From contig CANFHS010000144.1 in assembly GCA_947446835.1 (NCBI GenBank), positions 1 through 6,121 on the forward strand: a stretch of DNA of 6,121 nucleotides, given 5' to 3'. The notes beneath the pieces were generated by a model that saw only the letters and a program-made list of their open reading frames with translations, did not search any database and was not told the DNA's origin. The position numbers and the translations under genes are program-made. This document shows, in pieces, positions 1 to 6,121 of the stretch. Each line of letters opens with the position of its first letter. Positions within the stretch are counted from its first letter, which is position 1. Source of the stretch: Bacteriovoracaceae bacterium (lineage in GTDB: Bacteria > Bdellovibrionota > UBA1018).

Positions 1-984
1 CAGCCGATAGGCTCCCACGCCACCCCCCAGGTTCAGGTCCGCGTTTCCTGCGGCCTTCGCGTTCTTGAGTGGAAGACGGGTCAGGTCGAGCGCCACCGTG
101 GCTGCCTTGCCGATCTCGCCGGCTGCCAGCCATTTCCGCAGCAGCTGGTCGGAGTGGGCCACGAAATGATGGACCTCCAGCGGGGACTCGTGGGTCTGCG
201 CAAGGAGCTTGAAGCCCTTGCGCTGGGCGGCCTCGGCGAATTCCGGGGAAGCTGCCGCATCGGGGTTCACCAGCAGGAAAGGCCTGGATTTGCCGCCCAC
301 CAGCGACTTGAGGACCAGCGGCTCGCCCTCCGTGGGGAAGCGGTCAGCCAGGGCCTGGAGCGCATCCACGAAGCCCGGCAGATCGGCCTTGGCCAGATCG
401 ACCTGCGGCAAGCCGTCGGAACCCAGCACCAGAGCCGAGCCCGTGATGACGTGGCCCGCGCCCGGGGCGCTGGTACCCAGCTCATGGCGCACTTTGCCTT
501 CAATGGTTGGTGCGTAATATTTTTCGACCGCCTCGAACAGGCCCACTTCGAGTTCGCTGGCACAATGGGCGACAGCCGGCTTGCCGTTCACGAGGCGCTT
601 GCCATCCAGGATGCTTCGGCCTTCGGCAAGGAAGGCGTAGGCACGCCTGGGCGAGCCCATGCCCGACACCGTGTTCGAAAGGGCCATGCCGGCGTACGCA
701 ACCACGCAATGGGGTTCCAGCGCTTCGGCCGTGCGGAACGAGCGCTCCGCTTCGTAGCCCAGCAGTCCGTGCAGCTGACCCAGTCCCTGGAGGATCTGCT
801 TTCCAGCCATCTCGTTGCTGGCAGTGACCGTGAGCTGCGCCGAAGGCGTTCCTTCCAGGAGGCGGGCTCGCGACCGGGGACCCGAGTCAAACACCCTGCC
901 CCGAGGCGATTGGCTGACCTGCGCCCAGGCCGGAAGCGCAACCAAACCCATCATGGCCCACAAAAAATGCCGTGACCGCACCAT
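1..984 (-). CDS. Exported TPR-like protein of unknown function (3' end outside window)
   Basis: An open frame runs without a stop from the ATG at 984-982 to the window edge, giving 328 residues; the C-terminus is missing. Residues 1-21 form a classical signal peptide: basic start (MVRSRHF), hydrophobic core (LWAMMGLVALP) and an AWA|Q cleavage site, so the product is predicted to be exported to the periplasm or beyond. Residues about 64-103 read like a tetratricopeptide helix pair (GLGQLHGLLGYEAERSF, then AEALEP and AYAGMALS). A further helix at 115-125 fits the next repeat. This resembles exported TPR proteins in which a small residue, an acidic residue and Pro close each repeat. The rest, about residues 130-328, shows no motif I recognise. 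The start is supported by AGGAG six bases upstream and a strong promoter further up. Gene and signal peptide are secure, the TPR call is moderate, and the function is unknown. Confidence 0.85.
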   Translation of the reverse strand, partial: MVRSRHFLWAMMGLVALPAWAQVSQSPRGRVFDSGPRSRARLLEGTPSAQLTVTASNEMAGKQILQGLGQLHGLLGYEAERSFRTAEALEPHCVVAYAGMALSNTVSGMGSPRRAYAFLAEGRSILDGKRLVNGKPAVAHCASELEVGLFEAVEKYYAPTIEGKVRHELGTSAPGAGHVITGSALVLGSDGLPQVDLAKADLPGFVDALQALADRFPTEGEPLVLKSLVGGKSRPFLLVNPDAAASPEFAEAAQRKGFKLLAQTHESPLEVHHFVAHSDQLLRKWLAAGEIGKAATVALDLTRLPLKNAKAAGNADLNLGGGVGAYRL

Positions 985-990
985 CGGAAA

Positions 991-995
991 CTCCT
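991..995 (-). promoter_or_regulatory. Shine-Dalgarno of the TPR-like gene
   Basis: On the minus strand AGGAG lies six bases before the ATG at 984. This is ideal spacing and fixes the start of a gene whose other end is not visible. Confidence 0.75.
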
Positions 996-1028
996 GAAAC
1001 CGAACGACCGGAAAATTGATTTCCGAGG

Positions 1029-1057
1029 CTTATAGTCCGAAATCAGGACCTTTTCAA
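1029..1057 (-). promoter_or_regulatory. Sigma70-type promoter of the TPR-like gene
   Basis: Read on the minus strand, TTGAAA (1057-1052) and TATAAG (1034-1029) are each one mismatch from the -35 and -10 consensus and are separated by exactly 17 bp. Transcription would start near 1022, giving a leader of about 38 nt that carries the Shine-Dalgarno. An AT-rich stretch at 1081-1114 lies upstream and could act as a distal UP-like element. Inside the spacer, GTCC (1035-1038) and GGAC (1046-1049) form a short inverted repeat that could be an operator. The promoter is well supported by eye; the operator is only a suggestion. Confidence 0.7.
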
Positions 1058-1081
1058 CAAAACCACTCGGGATTCAGGGAC

Positions 1082-1101
1082 TTACAATGAAGTTATCGTA
1101 A
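1082..1101 (-). other. AT-rich hairpin just after the PolX stop codon
   Basis: Ten bases past the PolX stop codon, the minus-strand transcript can pair UUACGAU with AUUGUAA (7 bp including one G-U) around a six-base loop. There is no following U-tract and the stem is weak, so it is not a convincing intrinsic terminator. It could be a 3'-end processing stem or a protein site upstream of the next promoter (1029-1057), or it may be chance in an AT-rich gap. The rest of the 985-1111 gap holds only the promoter and Shine-Dalgarno listed separately. Confidence 0.3.
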
Positions 1102-1111
1102 TTATAAATAC

Positions 1112-2791
1112 TTATCGGCGCTCCAGCCACCGCTCCACCTCGGCCACGCTGCCCGAATTCAGCACCTGCGCGCGCGGCAGGAGCGCCTTCCGGGCAACCG
1201 CCACTCCGAAGCGCGTGTCCTCCAGCCCGGCCGTGTCGTGGGCGTCCGGGTTGATGGAAACCCGCGTCCCGCAGGCCCGAAGCTGGGCGCCCCAGCGCCA
1301 GTCGATGTCGAGCCGCGCCGGATGGGCGTTGATCTCGATGGCCACGTTGTGGCGAGCCGCCTCCTCGATGATGCGTTCCATGTCACACGCGTAACCGGGC
1401 CGGCCCAGCAGCAACCTTCCGGTGGCGTGGCCCAGGAAGCGCGTCGCGGGATTCCGGATGGCCTGGACGATCCGGTCGGTCATGGTGTCGCGATCCATCT
1501 GGAAGCGCGAGTGGATCGACGCCACCACGAAGTCGAACTTCTTCAGCACCTTCTCGTCGTAATCCAGCGAGCCGTCCTGGAGGATGTCGCTCTCGATTCC
1601 CCAGAACACCCGGATCCCGGGATGACGATCCTGCACCTCGCGGATCTCGCGCTCCTGGTCCAGCAGGTCCGGAACTTTCAACCCTTGCGCGTAGGTGGCG
1701 CTCTGGCTGTGATCCGAAATCCCGATGTAGCGGTAGCCCAGCCGTTCGGCCGCCGAAACCATTTCCTCGAGCGTGTTCGCGCCGTCCGAACGGGTGGTGT
1801 GGTTGTGGAACACGCCCTGCACGCCGTCCCAAGGCAGCAGCTCGGGCAGCATGCCCGCCCGCGCCAGCGCCACCTCGTCGCCCGTCTCACGCGACTCGGG
1901 GGGCAGCACCGGGAGCTTGAGACGCACGTAGAATTCATCTTCGTCGGCAGCGTCGAAAGGCGCCGGGGCGCCCAGCGCCTGCCAGTGCCCGGGCGCGGCC
2001 GTGAGCCGCGCCAGCTCGTAGCCGTAGCGTTCGCGCGGGGCCGTGTGGAGCTCCACGGGCAGGGTCACTTCGCCAGCCTGGCGCGCCTGCTCGATCGCGC
2101 GCCGGCAATGCTGGCGCACTTCGGCCGAGGCCGACTGGCCCGGCGGCAGCTCGACCAGGAATTCCAGCGCCGACAGCACTTCCAGCCTGCGCCTCAGCGC
2201 CCCCGCCTCGGACACCCGCAGGCTCTCGGTGGCCGGGTGCCGGCCGTGGTTGGCCGCCTGATAGAGGCGCTTGAAAAGCGCCTCCGCCTCGGCGAACGCA
2301 TCGCCCAGCCGGCGCTGTCCTTCGCCCGCCTTCAGGAACAGGAGGCCTTCCAGGATCTTGGCCTGGGCCTTTTCGCCAAAGCCCTTGAGCTTCAAGAGGC
2401 GGTTCTCGCGGCAAGCGTATTCCAGCTCGCCCAAGGTGGTGACGCCCAGCTCGTCGATCACGGTCTGGGCCTTCTTGGGACCCAGGCCCGGAACGCGGGT
2501 CAGCTCCATCAGACCCGGAGGAATGGCGGCCCGGAGCTCGTCGCGCGCCTGGCTCGTGCCATGCAAAAGGAACTCGGTCAGCACCTCCGAAATGCCCTTG
2601 CCGATCCCGGGAAGCTCGGTGAGGGAGCCTTCGCGGGCGCGGGCTTCCAGGTCCTCGTCGTCCGCAAGGCCATCCACCACGGTCTGGGCCTTTTCGAAGG
2701 CCCGCACCTTGAACGGGTTTTCGCCCTTCAGCTTCATCAGGTTTTCGACTTCTGCCAGGATTTCGAGCGCGCGGGCCTTGGAAGAACGCAT
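1112..2791 (-). CDS. polX: PolX-family HhH-PHP protein with degenerate polymerase site
   Basis: 559 residues, close to the 570-580 usual for bacterial PolX, a repair DNA polymerase fused to a PHP 3'-5' exonuclease and acting in the cytoplasm. Seen in order: an N-terminal 8-kDa-type region with KGENPFKVRAFEKA (22-35); helix-hairpin-helix elements LPGIGKG (60-66), VPGLGPKKA (100-108) and LKGFGEKA (135-142); a palm remnant (196-270); and a PHP domain (about 322-559). The PHP metal ligands all appear present: HNH (329-331), SDG (335-337), SDH (359-361), GIESDI (398-403), SIHS (425-428), GH (454-455) and NPDAH (514-518). The palm is degraded. Where the family has GSxRRGxETxGDxD, this protein has Ala at 208 and Glu at 210 in place of the DxD pair, and Glu 247 in place of the third Asp. 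The usual thumb segment before the PHP linker is shortened. I infer a DNA-binding PHP nuclease without polymerase activity. The start is supported by a GGGGAG Shine-Dalgarno. Confidence 0.9.
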   Translation of the reverse strand: MRSSKARALEILAEVENLMKLKGENPFKVRAFEKAQTVVDGLADDEDLEARAREGSLTELPGIGKGISEVLTEFLLHGTSQARDELRAAIPPGLMELTRVPGLGPKKAQTVIDELGVTTLGELEYACRENRLLKLKGFGEKAQAKILEGLLFLKAGEGQRRLGDAFAEAEALFKRLYQAANHGRHPATESLRVSEAGALRRRLEVLSALEFLVELPPGQSASAEVRQHCRRAIEQARQAGEVTLPVELHTAPRERYGYELARLTAAPGHWQALGAPAPFDAADEDEFYVRLKLPVLPPESRETGDEVALARAGMLPELLPWDGVQGVFHNHTTRSDGANTLEEMVSAAERLGYRYIGISDHSQSATYAQGLKVPDLLDQEREIREVQDRHPGIRVFWGIESDILQDGSLDYDEKVLKKFDFVVASIHSRFQMDRDTMTDRIVQAIRNPATRFLGHATGRLLLGRPGYACDMERIIEEAARHNVAIEINAHPARLDIDWRWGAQLRACGTRVSINPDAHDTAGLEDTRFGVAVARKALLPRAQVLNSGSVAEVERWLERR

Positions 2792-2795
2792 AGGG

Positions 2796-2801
2796 CTCCC
2801 C
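2796..2801 (-). promoter_or_regulatory. Shine-Dalgarno of the PolX gene
   Basis: Minus strand GGGGAG, inside AAGGGGAG, sits four bases before the ATG at 2791 and supports that start. It lies in the short divergent gap (2792-2838) shared with the M42-like gene, so the two 5' regions must overlap. I see no convincing -35/-10 pair for PolX, and its promoter may lie inside the start of the opposite gene. Confidence 0.6.
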
Positions 2802-2824
2802 TTTTCTCATGGCACCGGGCGGGG

Positions 2825-2830
2825 TACAAC
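2825..2830 (+). promoter_or_regulatory. Possible -10 box close to the M42-like start
   Basis: TACAAC (four of six matches to TATAAT) ends eight bases before the ATG at 2839. If used, transcription would begin almost at the start codon, giving a leaderless mRNA. This would fit the lack of a Shine-Dalgarno at normal spacing. The hexamer 17 bp upstream (TTTTCT) is a poor -35, so this is weak. Confidence 0.2.
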
Positions 2831-2838
2831 GCCGCCCT

Positions 2839-4035
2839 ATGAGTATCGCCCGCACGTCCCTGCTCCACGAGATCCTGTCCCAGCCCACCGCGCCGTTCCG
2901 TGAAGGACACGTCCTGCGGCTGCTGCTGAAGGTGCTGGAAGATGCTGGCGTACCGCACTTCCAGGACCCCGTGGGCAACCTCGTCGTGGGCGCCAGGAAC
3001 CAGGCCGCGGTCCGGAAGCTGGTGCGCCAGAAGAGCACCGAGCCGGTGCGCGTCTTCATCGCGCACCTGGACCACCCGGGCTTCCACGGCACGCGCTGGC
3101 GTTCGGCCACCGAACTCGAGGTGAAATGGCATGGCGGCACACCGGTGGCGCACCTGGAGGGCGCGCCCGTGTGGCTGGCCGATTCGGCCGACTTCCGGGC
3201 CGAAGCCGCGCTGACCGAGTCCAAGCTCCTGGAACACGGCAAGGCGCTGGACACGTCCGTGGTGCGCTTCTCCGCGCCCCAGGACAAACGGCGGAAGCCG
3301 GAGACCCTGTTCGGCGCATTCCGGTTCCGTGCCCCCGTGTGGCAGGAAGGCGAGCTTCTTTACACCAAGGCCGCTGACGATCTGGTGGGCGCCTTCAGCA
3401 TCGTCGACCTGGCGCTGAACCTGCTTTCGCGCCCGAGGAAGGGCAAAGGCAAGAACACCGGGAGCAAGGCCGCGCCTTTCCTGGGGCTGCTGTCACGAGC
3501 CGAAGAAGTGGGCTTCATCGGCGCCATCGGCCACTTCGAGCTGGGGTGGTACCGGAACGCCCGCCGTCCCGTGTTCTGCGTGAGCCTCGAAACCTCACGC
3601 ACCCTTCCGGGCGCGGAGATCGGCAAAGGCCCGGTGGTGAGGCTGGGCGACCGCACCACCGTATTCACGGCGGGGCATACGCACCTTTTCTCACAGCTGG
3701 CGCAAAAGGCCCTGCCGGACCAGCACCAGAAGCGCATCATGGACGGAGGCTCGTGCGAAGGCACGGCAGCCACGAGCTACGGTTTTGCCACGGTGGCCAT
3801 CTCGGTGCCGCTCGGCAACTACCACAACCAGAGTTTCCAGGGCGGGCCGGACTCGCGCGGGGACCTGGGCCCGGCACCCGAATTCGTCCACGTGTCGGAC
3901 ATCGAAGGAATGATGACCCTCTGTCGGGGACTGCTCACGCCCAAGCTGCCCTGGGCCGATCCGTGGAAGGAACAGCGGGCCCGTTTCAAGAAGAGCCTGC
4001 GCGGCTACGCCCAGCTCCTCAGAAGCGGGCCATGA
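2839..4035 (+). CDS. M42-like dinuclear-zinc peptidase (divergent)
   Basis: 398 residues, no signal peptide, so cytoplasmic; longer than the roughly 340-360 usual for M42 aminopeptidases. The metal and catalytic motifs of the MH clan appear in order: AHLD (H76, D78), AADD (D180, D181), AEE (E222 catalytic, E223 ligand), SLET (E251) and NYHN (H329). These match HxD, DD, EE, an acid and a final His, the set that binds two metals and activates water to cleave N-terminal residues from peptides. Differences from textbook M42: HLDHPG replaces HMDEIG, Glu replaces the usual Asp at 251, and a Lys/Gly-rich insert lies at 199-210. The substrate is therefore uncertain. I chose the ATG at 2839 because MSIARTSLLHEIL gives a normal family N-terminus. 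An in-frame ATG at 2809 would add ten residues and also lacks a Shine-Dalgarno. It diverges from the PolX gene, and its 3' end overlaps the serine hydrolase gene. Confidence 0.85.
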   Translation: MSIARTSLLHEILSQPTAPFREGHVLRLLLKVLEDAGVPHFQDPVGNLVVGARNQAAVRKLVRQKSTEPVRVFIAHLDHPGFHGTRWRSATELEVKWHGGTPVAHLEGAPVWLADSADFRAEAALTESKLLEHGKALDTSVVRFSAPQDKRRKPETLFGAFRFRAPVWQEGELLYTKAADDLVGAFSIVDLALNLLSRPRKGKGKNTGSKAAPFLGLLSRAEEVGFIGAIGHFELGWYRNARRPVFCVSLETSRTLPGAEIGKGPVVRLGDRTTVFTAGHTHLFSQLAQKALPDQHQKRIMDGGSCEGTAATSYGFATVAISVPLGNYHNQSFQGGPDSRGDLGPAPEFVHVSDIEGMMTLCRGLLTPKLPWADPWKEQRARFKKSLRGYAQLLRSGP

Positions 4036-5167
4036 GCGGGTCGGGAGCCTGGACCGGAACAGGCGCGGCCACGCAGCCCGCGGCGATGAGCTGATTGAGC
4101 CACCCCTGCACCCGGGTGTCGCCCTGGTTCACCTCGGGTACATTGCTGAGCAGCGCCAGATTGAGCCGGAGCGACGGCACCTTGGCGATGACAGCCGAAA
4201 CCGTCCGCAGATGCCCTTCATGCAGGACCAGATCGCGATTTCCGCTGATCCAACCCTTGCGCAGGCTGAACCCGATCCCATAACGCGCGCATTTCTGGGT
4301 GGGACATGCCGGATCGGGCGCCCACATGCGCTGGCGCGTGGCCTCGGTCAGAAGCTCGTCGCGATCCAGGGCATTCAGGACCTTCATCAAGTCGGCGCTG
4401 GACGAATAGGCATTGCCCACGCCCATCATGTTGGCCAGGGAGACACTCGAATCGCCCCTCACTCCGGCTTGCGGCTGCAGCAGGGCGCCGGTGTCGGGCA
4501 GCGCGAGCGGCCGGACCACCTCGGCCTCCAGCAGCTCGTCGAACCGGTGGCCCAGGCGTCGCTCCAGCACCTGGCCGATCACGAAGTAACCGGTGTTGGA
4601 GTAGCTGAGGTTCGAGCCAGGCTCGAAAAGGAACGGGAGCCTGACCGAGCGCAGGATTTCGAGGAAGCTGTGCGGCTGACCCAGCCAGCCCTCGGGCATG
4701 GCCGAGTCGTTCAGGTAGTCCACCACTCCCGCGCTGTGGTTGAGGAGCTTGCCCAGGGTCACGGCGCGCCAACGCGGCTCCACCGAAGACGCTTGCGCCT
4801 GGAACTCGGCAGGCAGATCGTCCCAGACCGGCTGATCCAGTTTCAGCTCCCCCGACTGCACCCGCCGCATCGTGACCACGGCCTCGAGCGTCTTGGTCAC
4901 CGAGCCCACCAGGAAACGCGTGGACAGCGTGGCATCCCCCACGGTCGCGGAGATCAGCTCATGGCCATCCTGCTGGATCTGGAGCGCACCCGAAACTTTG
5001 CCATAGGCGCTGGTGAACTCGCCGCGCACGGTCGACAGGACTGCCGAGCAGGATGAAGCCGTCGAGTCCTCAACGAATGAAGTTTGAACGGAGTCTCCCG
5101 CGGAAACCGGCGCACAAGCCCATCCCACGCAACTCAAGAGGGTGATCCCAGCGAGACGAAGTAGCAT
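4019..5167 (-). CDS. Secreted serine hydrolase, class C beta-lactamase/PBP fold
   Basis: 382 residues from the ATG at 5167. Residues 1-23 are an export signal: MLLR, hydrophobic LAGITLLSCVGWA, then VSA|GD, a signal peptidase I site. LLSC (C13) or GWAC (C18) could instead be read as lipoprotein sites, so it is either periplasmic or lipid-anchored. The three hallmarks of the beta-lactamase/DD-peptidase superfamily are present: SVTK (S89 nucleophile, K92), YSN (Y189, N191) and HEG (H316-G318), the last taking the place of KTG as in class C-like esterases and DD-peptidases. The enzyme forms an acyl-Ser intermediate, but whether the substrate is peptidoglycan peptides, D-amino peptides, esters or lactams cannot be told. 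C288 and C293 could form a disulfide. An upstream in-frame ATG (5290) is rejected because the added 41 residues are charged, precede the signal peptide and would overlap the gap start. The Shine-Dalgarno is weak (GGGA, four bases upstream). Confidence 0.88.
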   Translation of the reverse strand: MLLRLAGITLLSCVGWACAPVSAGDSVQTSFVEDSTASSCSAVLSTVRGEFTSAYGKVSGALQIQQDGHELISATVGDATLSTRFLVGSVTKTLEAVVTMRRVQSGELKLDQPVWDDLPAEFQAQASSVEPRWRAVTLGKLLNHSAGVVDYLNDSAMPEGWLGQPHSFLEILRSVRLPFLFEPGSNLSYSNTGYFVIGQVLERRLGHRFDELLEAEVVRPLALPDTGALLQPQAGVRGDSSVSLANMMGVGNAYSSSADLMKVLNALDRDELLTEATRQRMWAPDPACPTQKCARYGIGFSLRKGWISGNRDLVLHEGHLRTVSAVIAKVPSLRLNLALLSNVPEVNQGDTRVQGWLNQLIAAGCVAAPVPVQAPDPLMARF

Positions 5168-5185
5168 GAGTTCCCAGAGGTAGCC

Positions 5186-5205
5186 GTGGTCAAAACTTTT
5201 GTCAC
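5186..5205. promoter_or_regulatory. Imperfect palindrome between serine hydrolase and gap
   Basis: The core CAAAA-C-TTTTG (5191-5201) is a perfect inverted repeat around one base. GTG (5186-5188) and CAC (5203-5205) extend it imperfectly. It lies 19 bp from the serine-hydrolase start in the divergent gap, where a repressor or activator site would be plausible. No regulator is identified. Confidence 0.3.
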
Positions 5206-5209
5206 GCGG

Positions 5210-5226
5210 TTGACGCGAACGGTCAA
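5210..5226. promoter_or_regulatory. TTGAC-N7-GTCAA inverted repeat in divergent gap
   Basis: TTGAC (5210-5214) and GTCAA (5222-5226) face each other across seven bases, and a further GTCAA occurs at 5190-5194. Either arm could be a -35 hexamer (TTGACG on plus, TTGACC on minus), or the pair could be an operator. Neither arm has a good -10 at 16-18 bp, so no promoter is claimed here. Confidence 0.25.
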
Positions 5227-5251
5227 AAGAAAAATCAAAAAATTCCCGCCA

Positions 5252-5281
5252 TTGAAACCGCCGACGACCGGGGTGTATACA
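5252..5281 (+). promoter_or_regulatory. Candidate gap promoter, possibly leaderless
   Basis: TTGAAA (5252-5257) and TATACA (5276-5281) are separated by 18 bp, with five and four matches to the consensus hexamers. The -10 box ends seven bases before the gap ATG, so transcription would begin at or next to the start codon. The absence of a Shine-Dalgarno at normal spacing agrees with this. The nearest G-run (5270-5273) is 15 bases away. Confidence 0.4.
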
Positions 5282-5283
5282 CC
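5272..5283. repeat. 12-bp perfect palindrome upstream of gap
   Basis: GGTGTATACACC is self-complementary and ends five bases before the gap start codon. It overlaps the candidate -10 box. As DNA it could be an operator that blocks RNA polymerase. As RNA, if transcription starts upstream, it can form a hairpin with stem GGTG/CACC and loop UAUA, extendable by G-U and G-C pairs to six bp. Confidence 0.55.
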
Positions 5284-5288
5284 TCTCC

Positions 5289-6121
<833 letters not shown>

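Noticed and set aside
154..975. A 273-codon plus-strand frame opposite the TPR-like gene
   Set aside because: The opposite strand has a signal peptide, Shine-Dalgarno and promoter; the plus-strand translation lacks any domain or start signal.
1081..1111. An intrinsic terminator after the PolX gene
   Set aside because: The stem is short and AT-rich and no U-tract follows, so it is listed only as a hairpin of unknown role.
1238..2842. A 534-codon open frame on the plus strand antisense to the PolX gene
   Set aside because: Long antisense frames are common opposite GC-rich genes. The translation is low-complexity (rich in Arg, Gly, Leu, His and Gln) with no domain, while the opposite strand encodes a clear HhH-PHP protein.
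1935..3287. A 450-codon minus-strand frame spanning the PolX and M42-like starts
   Set aside because: It crosses a well-supported divergent gene boundary, is Arg/Pro/Gly-rich, and has no recognisable motif; it is a codon-bias shadow.
4211..5056. A 281-codon plus-strand frame opposite the serine hydrolase
   Set aside because: The minus strand carries ordered SxxK, YxN and HxG motifs and an export signal; the plus frame is a shadow.

Overview
The window is GC-rich bacterial chromosomal DNA, densely coding, with short AT-richer gaps. Two products carry export signals: a TPR-like protein with a cleavable leader and a penicillin-binding-protein-fold hydrolase. A PolX/PHP protein and a bacterial GAPDH are also present, which together suggest a GC-rich Gram-negative bacterium. 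The lineage cannot be fixed from sequence alone. There is no sign of mobile elements, CRISPR, tRNA or rRNA.

Layout. (1) 1-984, minus strand: the N-terminal 328 residues of an exported TPR-like protein that runs off the left edge. It has a good Shine-Dalgarno and a near-consensus sigma70-type promoter (1029-1057). (2) 1112-2791, minus strand: a full-length PolX-family protein. It has three helix-hairpin-helix elements and an intact C-terminal PHP phosphoesterase, but its polymerase palm has lost all three catalytic aspartates and part of the thumb. (3) 2839-4035, plus strand: a divergent M42-like dinuclear-zinc peptidase, starting 47 bp from PolX in head-to-head orientation. (4) 4019-5167, minus strand: a secreted or lipid-anchored serine hydrolase with SxxK, YxN and HxG motifs, whose 3' end overlaps the peptidase gene by 17 bp. 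(5) 5289-6121 and beyond, plus strand: glyceraldehyde-3-phosphate dehydrogenase (gap), cut by the right edge.

The genes do not form an obvious pathway. They look like housekeeping neighbours: a nuclease or repair protein, protein and peptide turnover, envelope hydrolysis and glycolysis. No operon is evident, because strands alternate, apart from a possible read-through from the PolX gene into the TPR gene. The most notable feature is the PolX protein with an apparently dead polymerase centre and a preserved PHP nuclease centre. Secondary points are the absence of a Shine-Dalgarno before the two plus-strand genes, with -10-like boxes 7-8 nt before their start codons, and a 12-bp perfect palindrome just upstream of gap.
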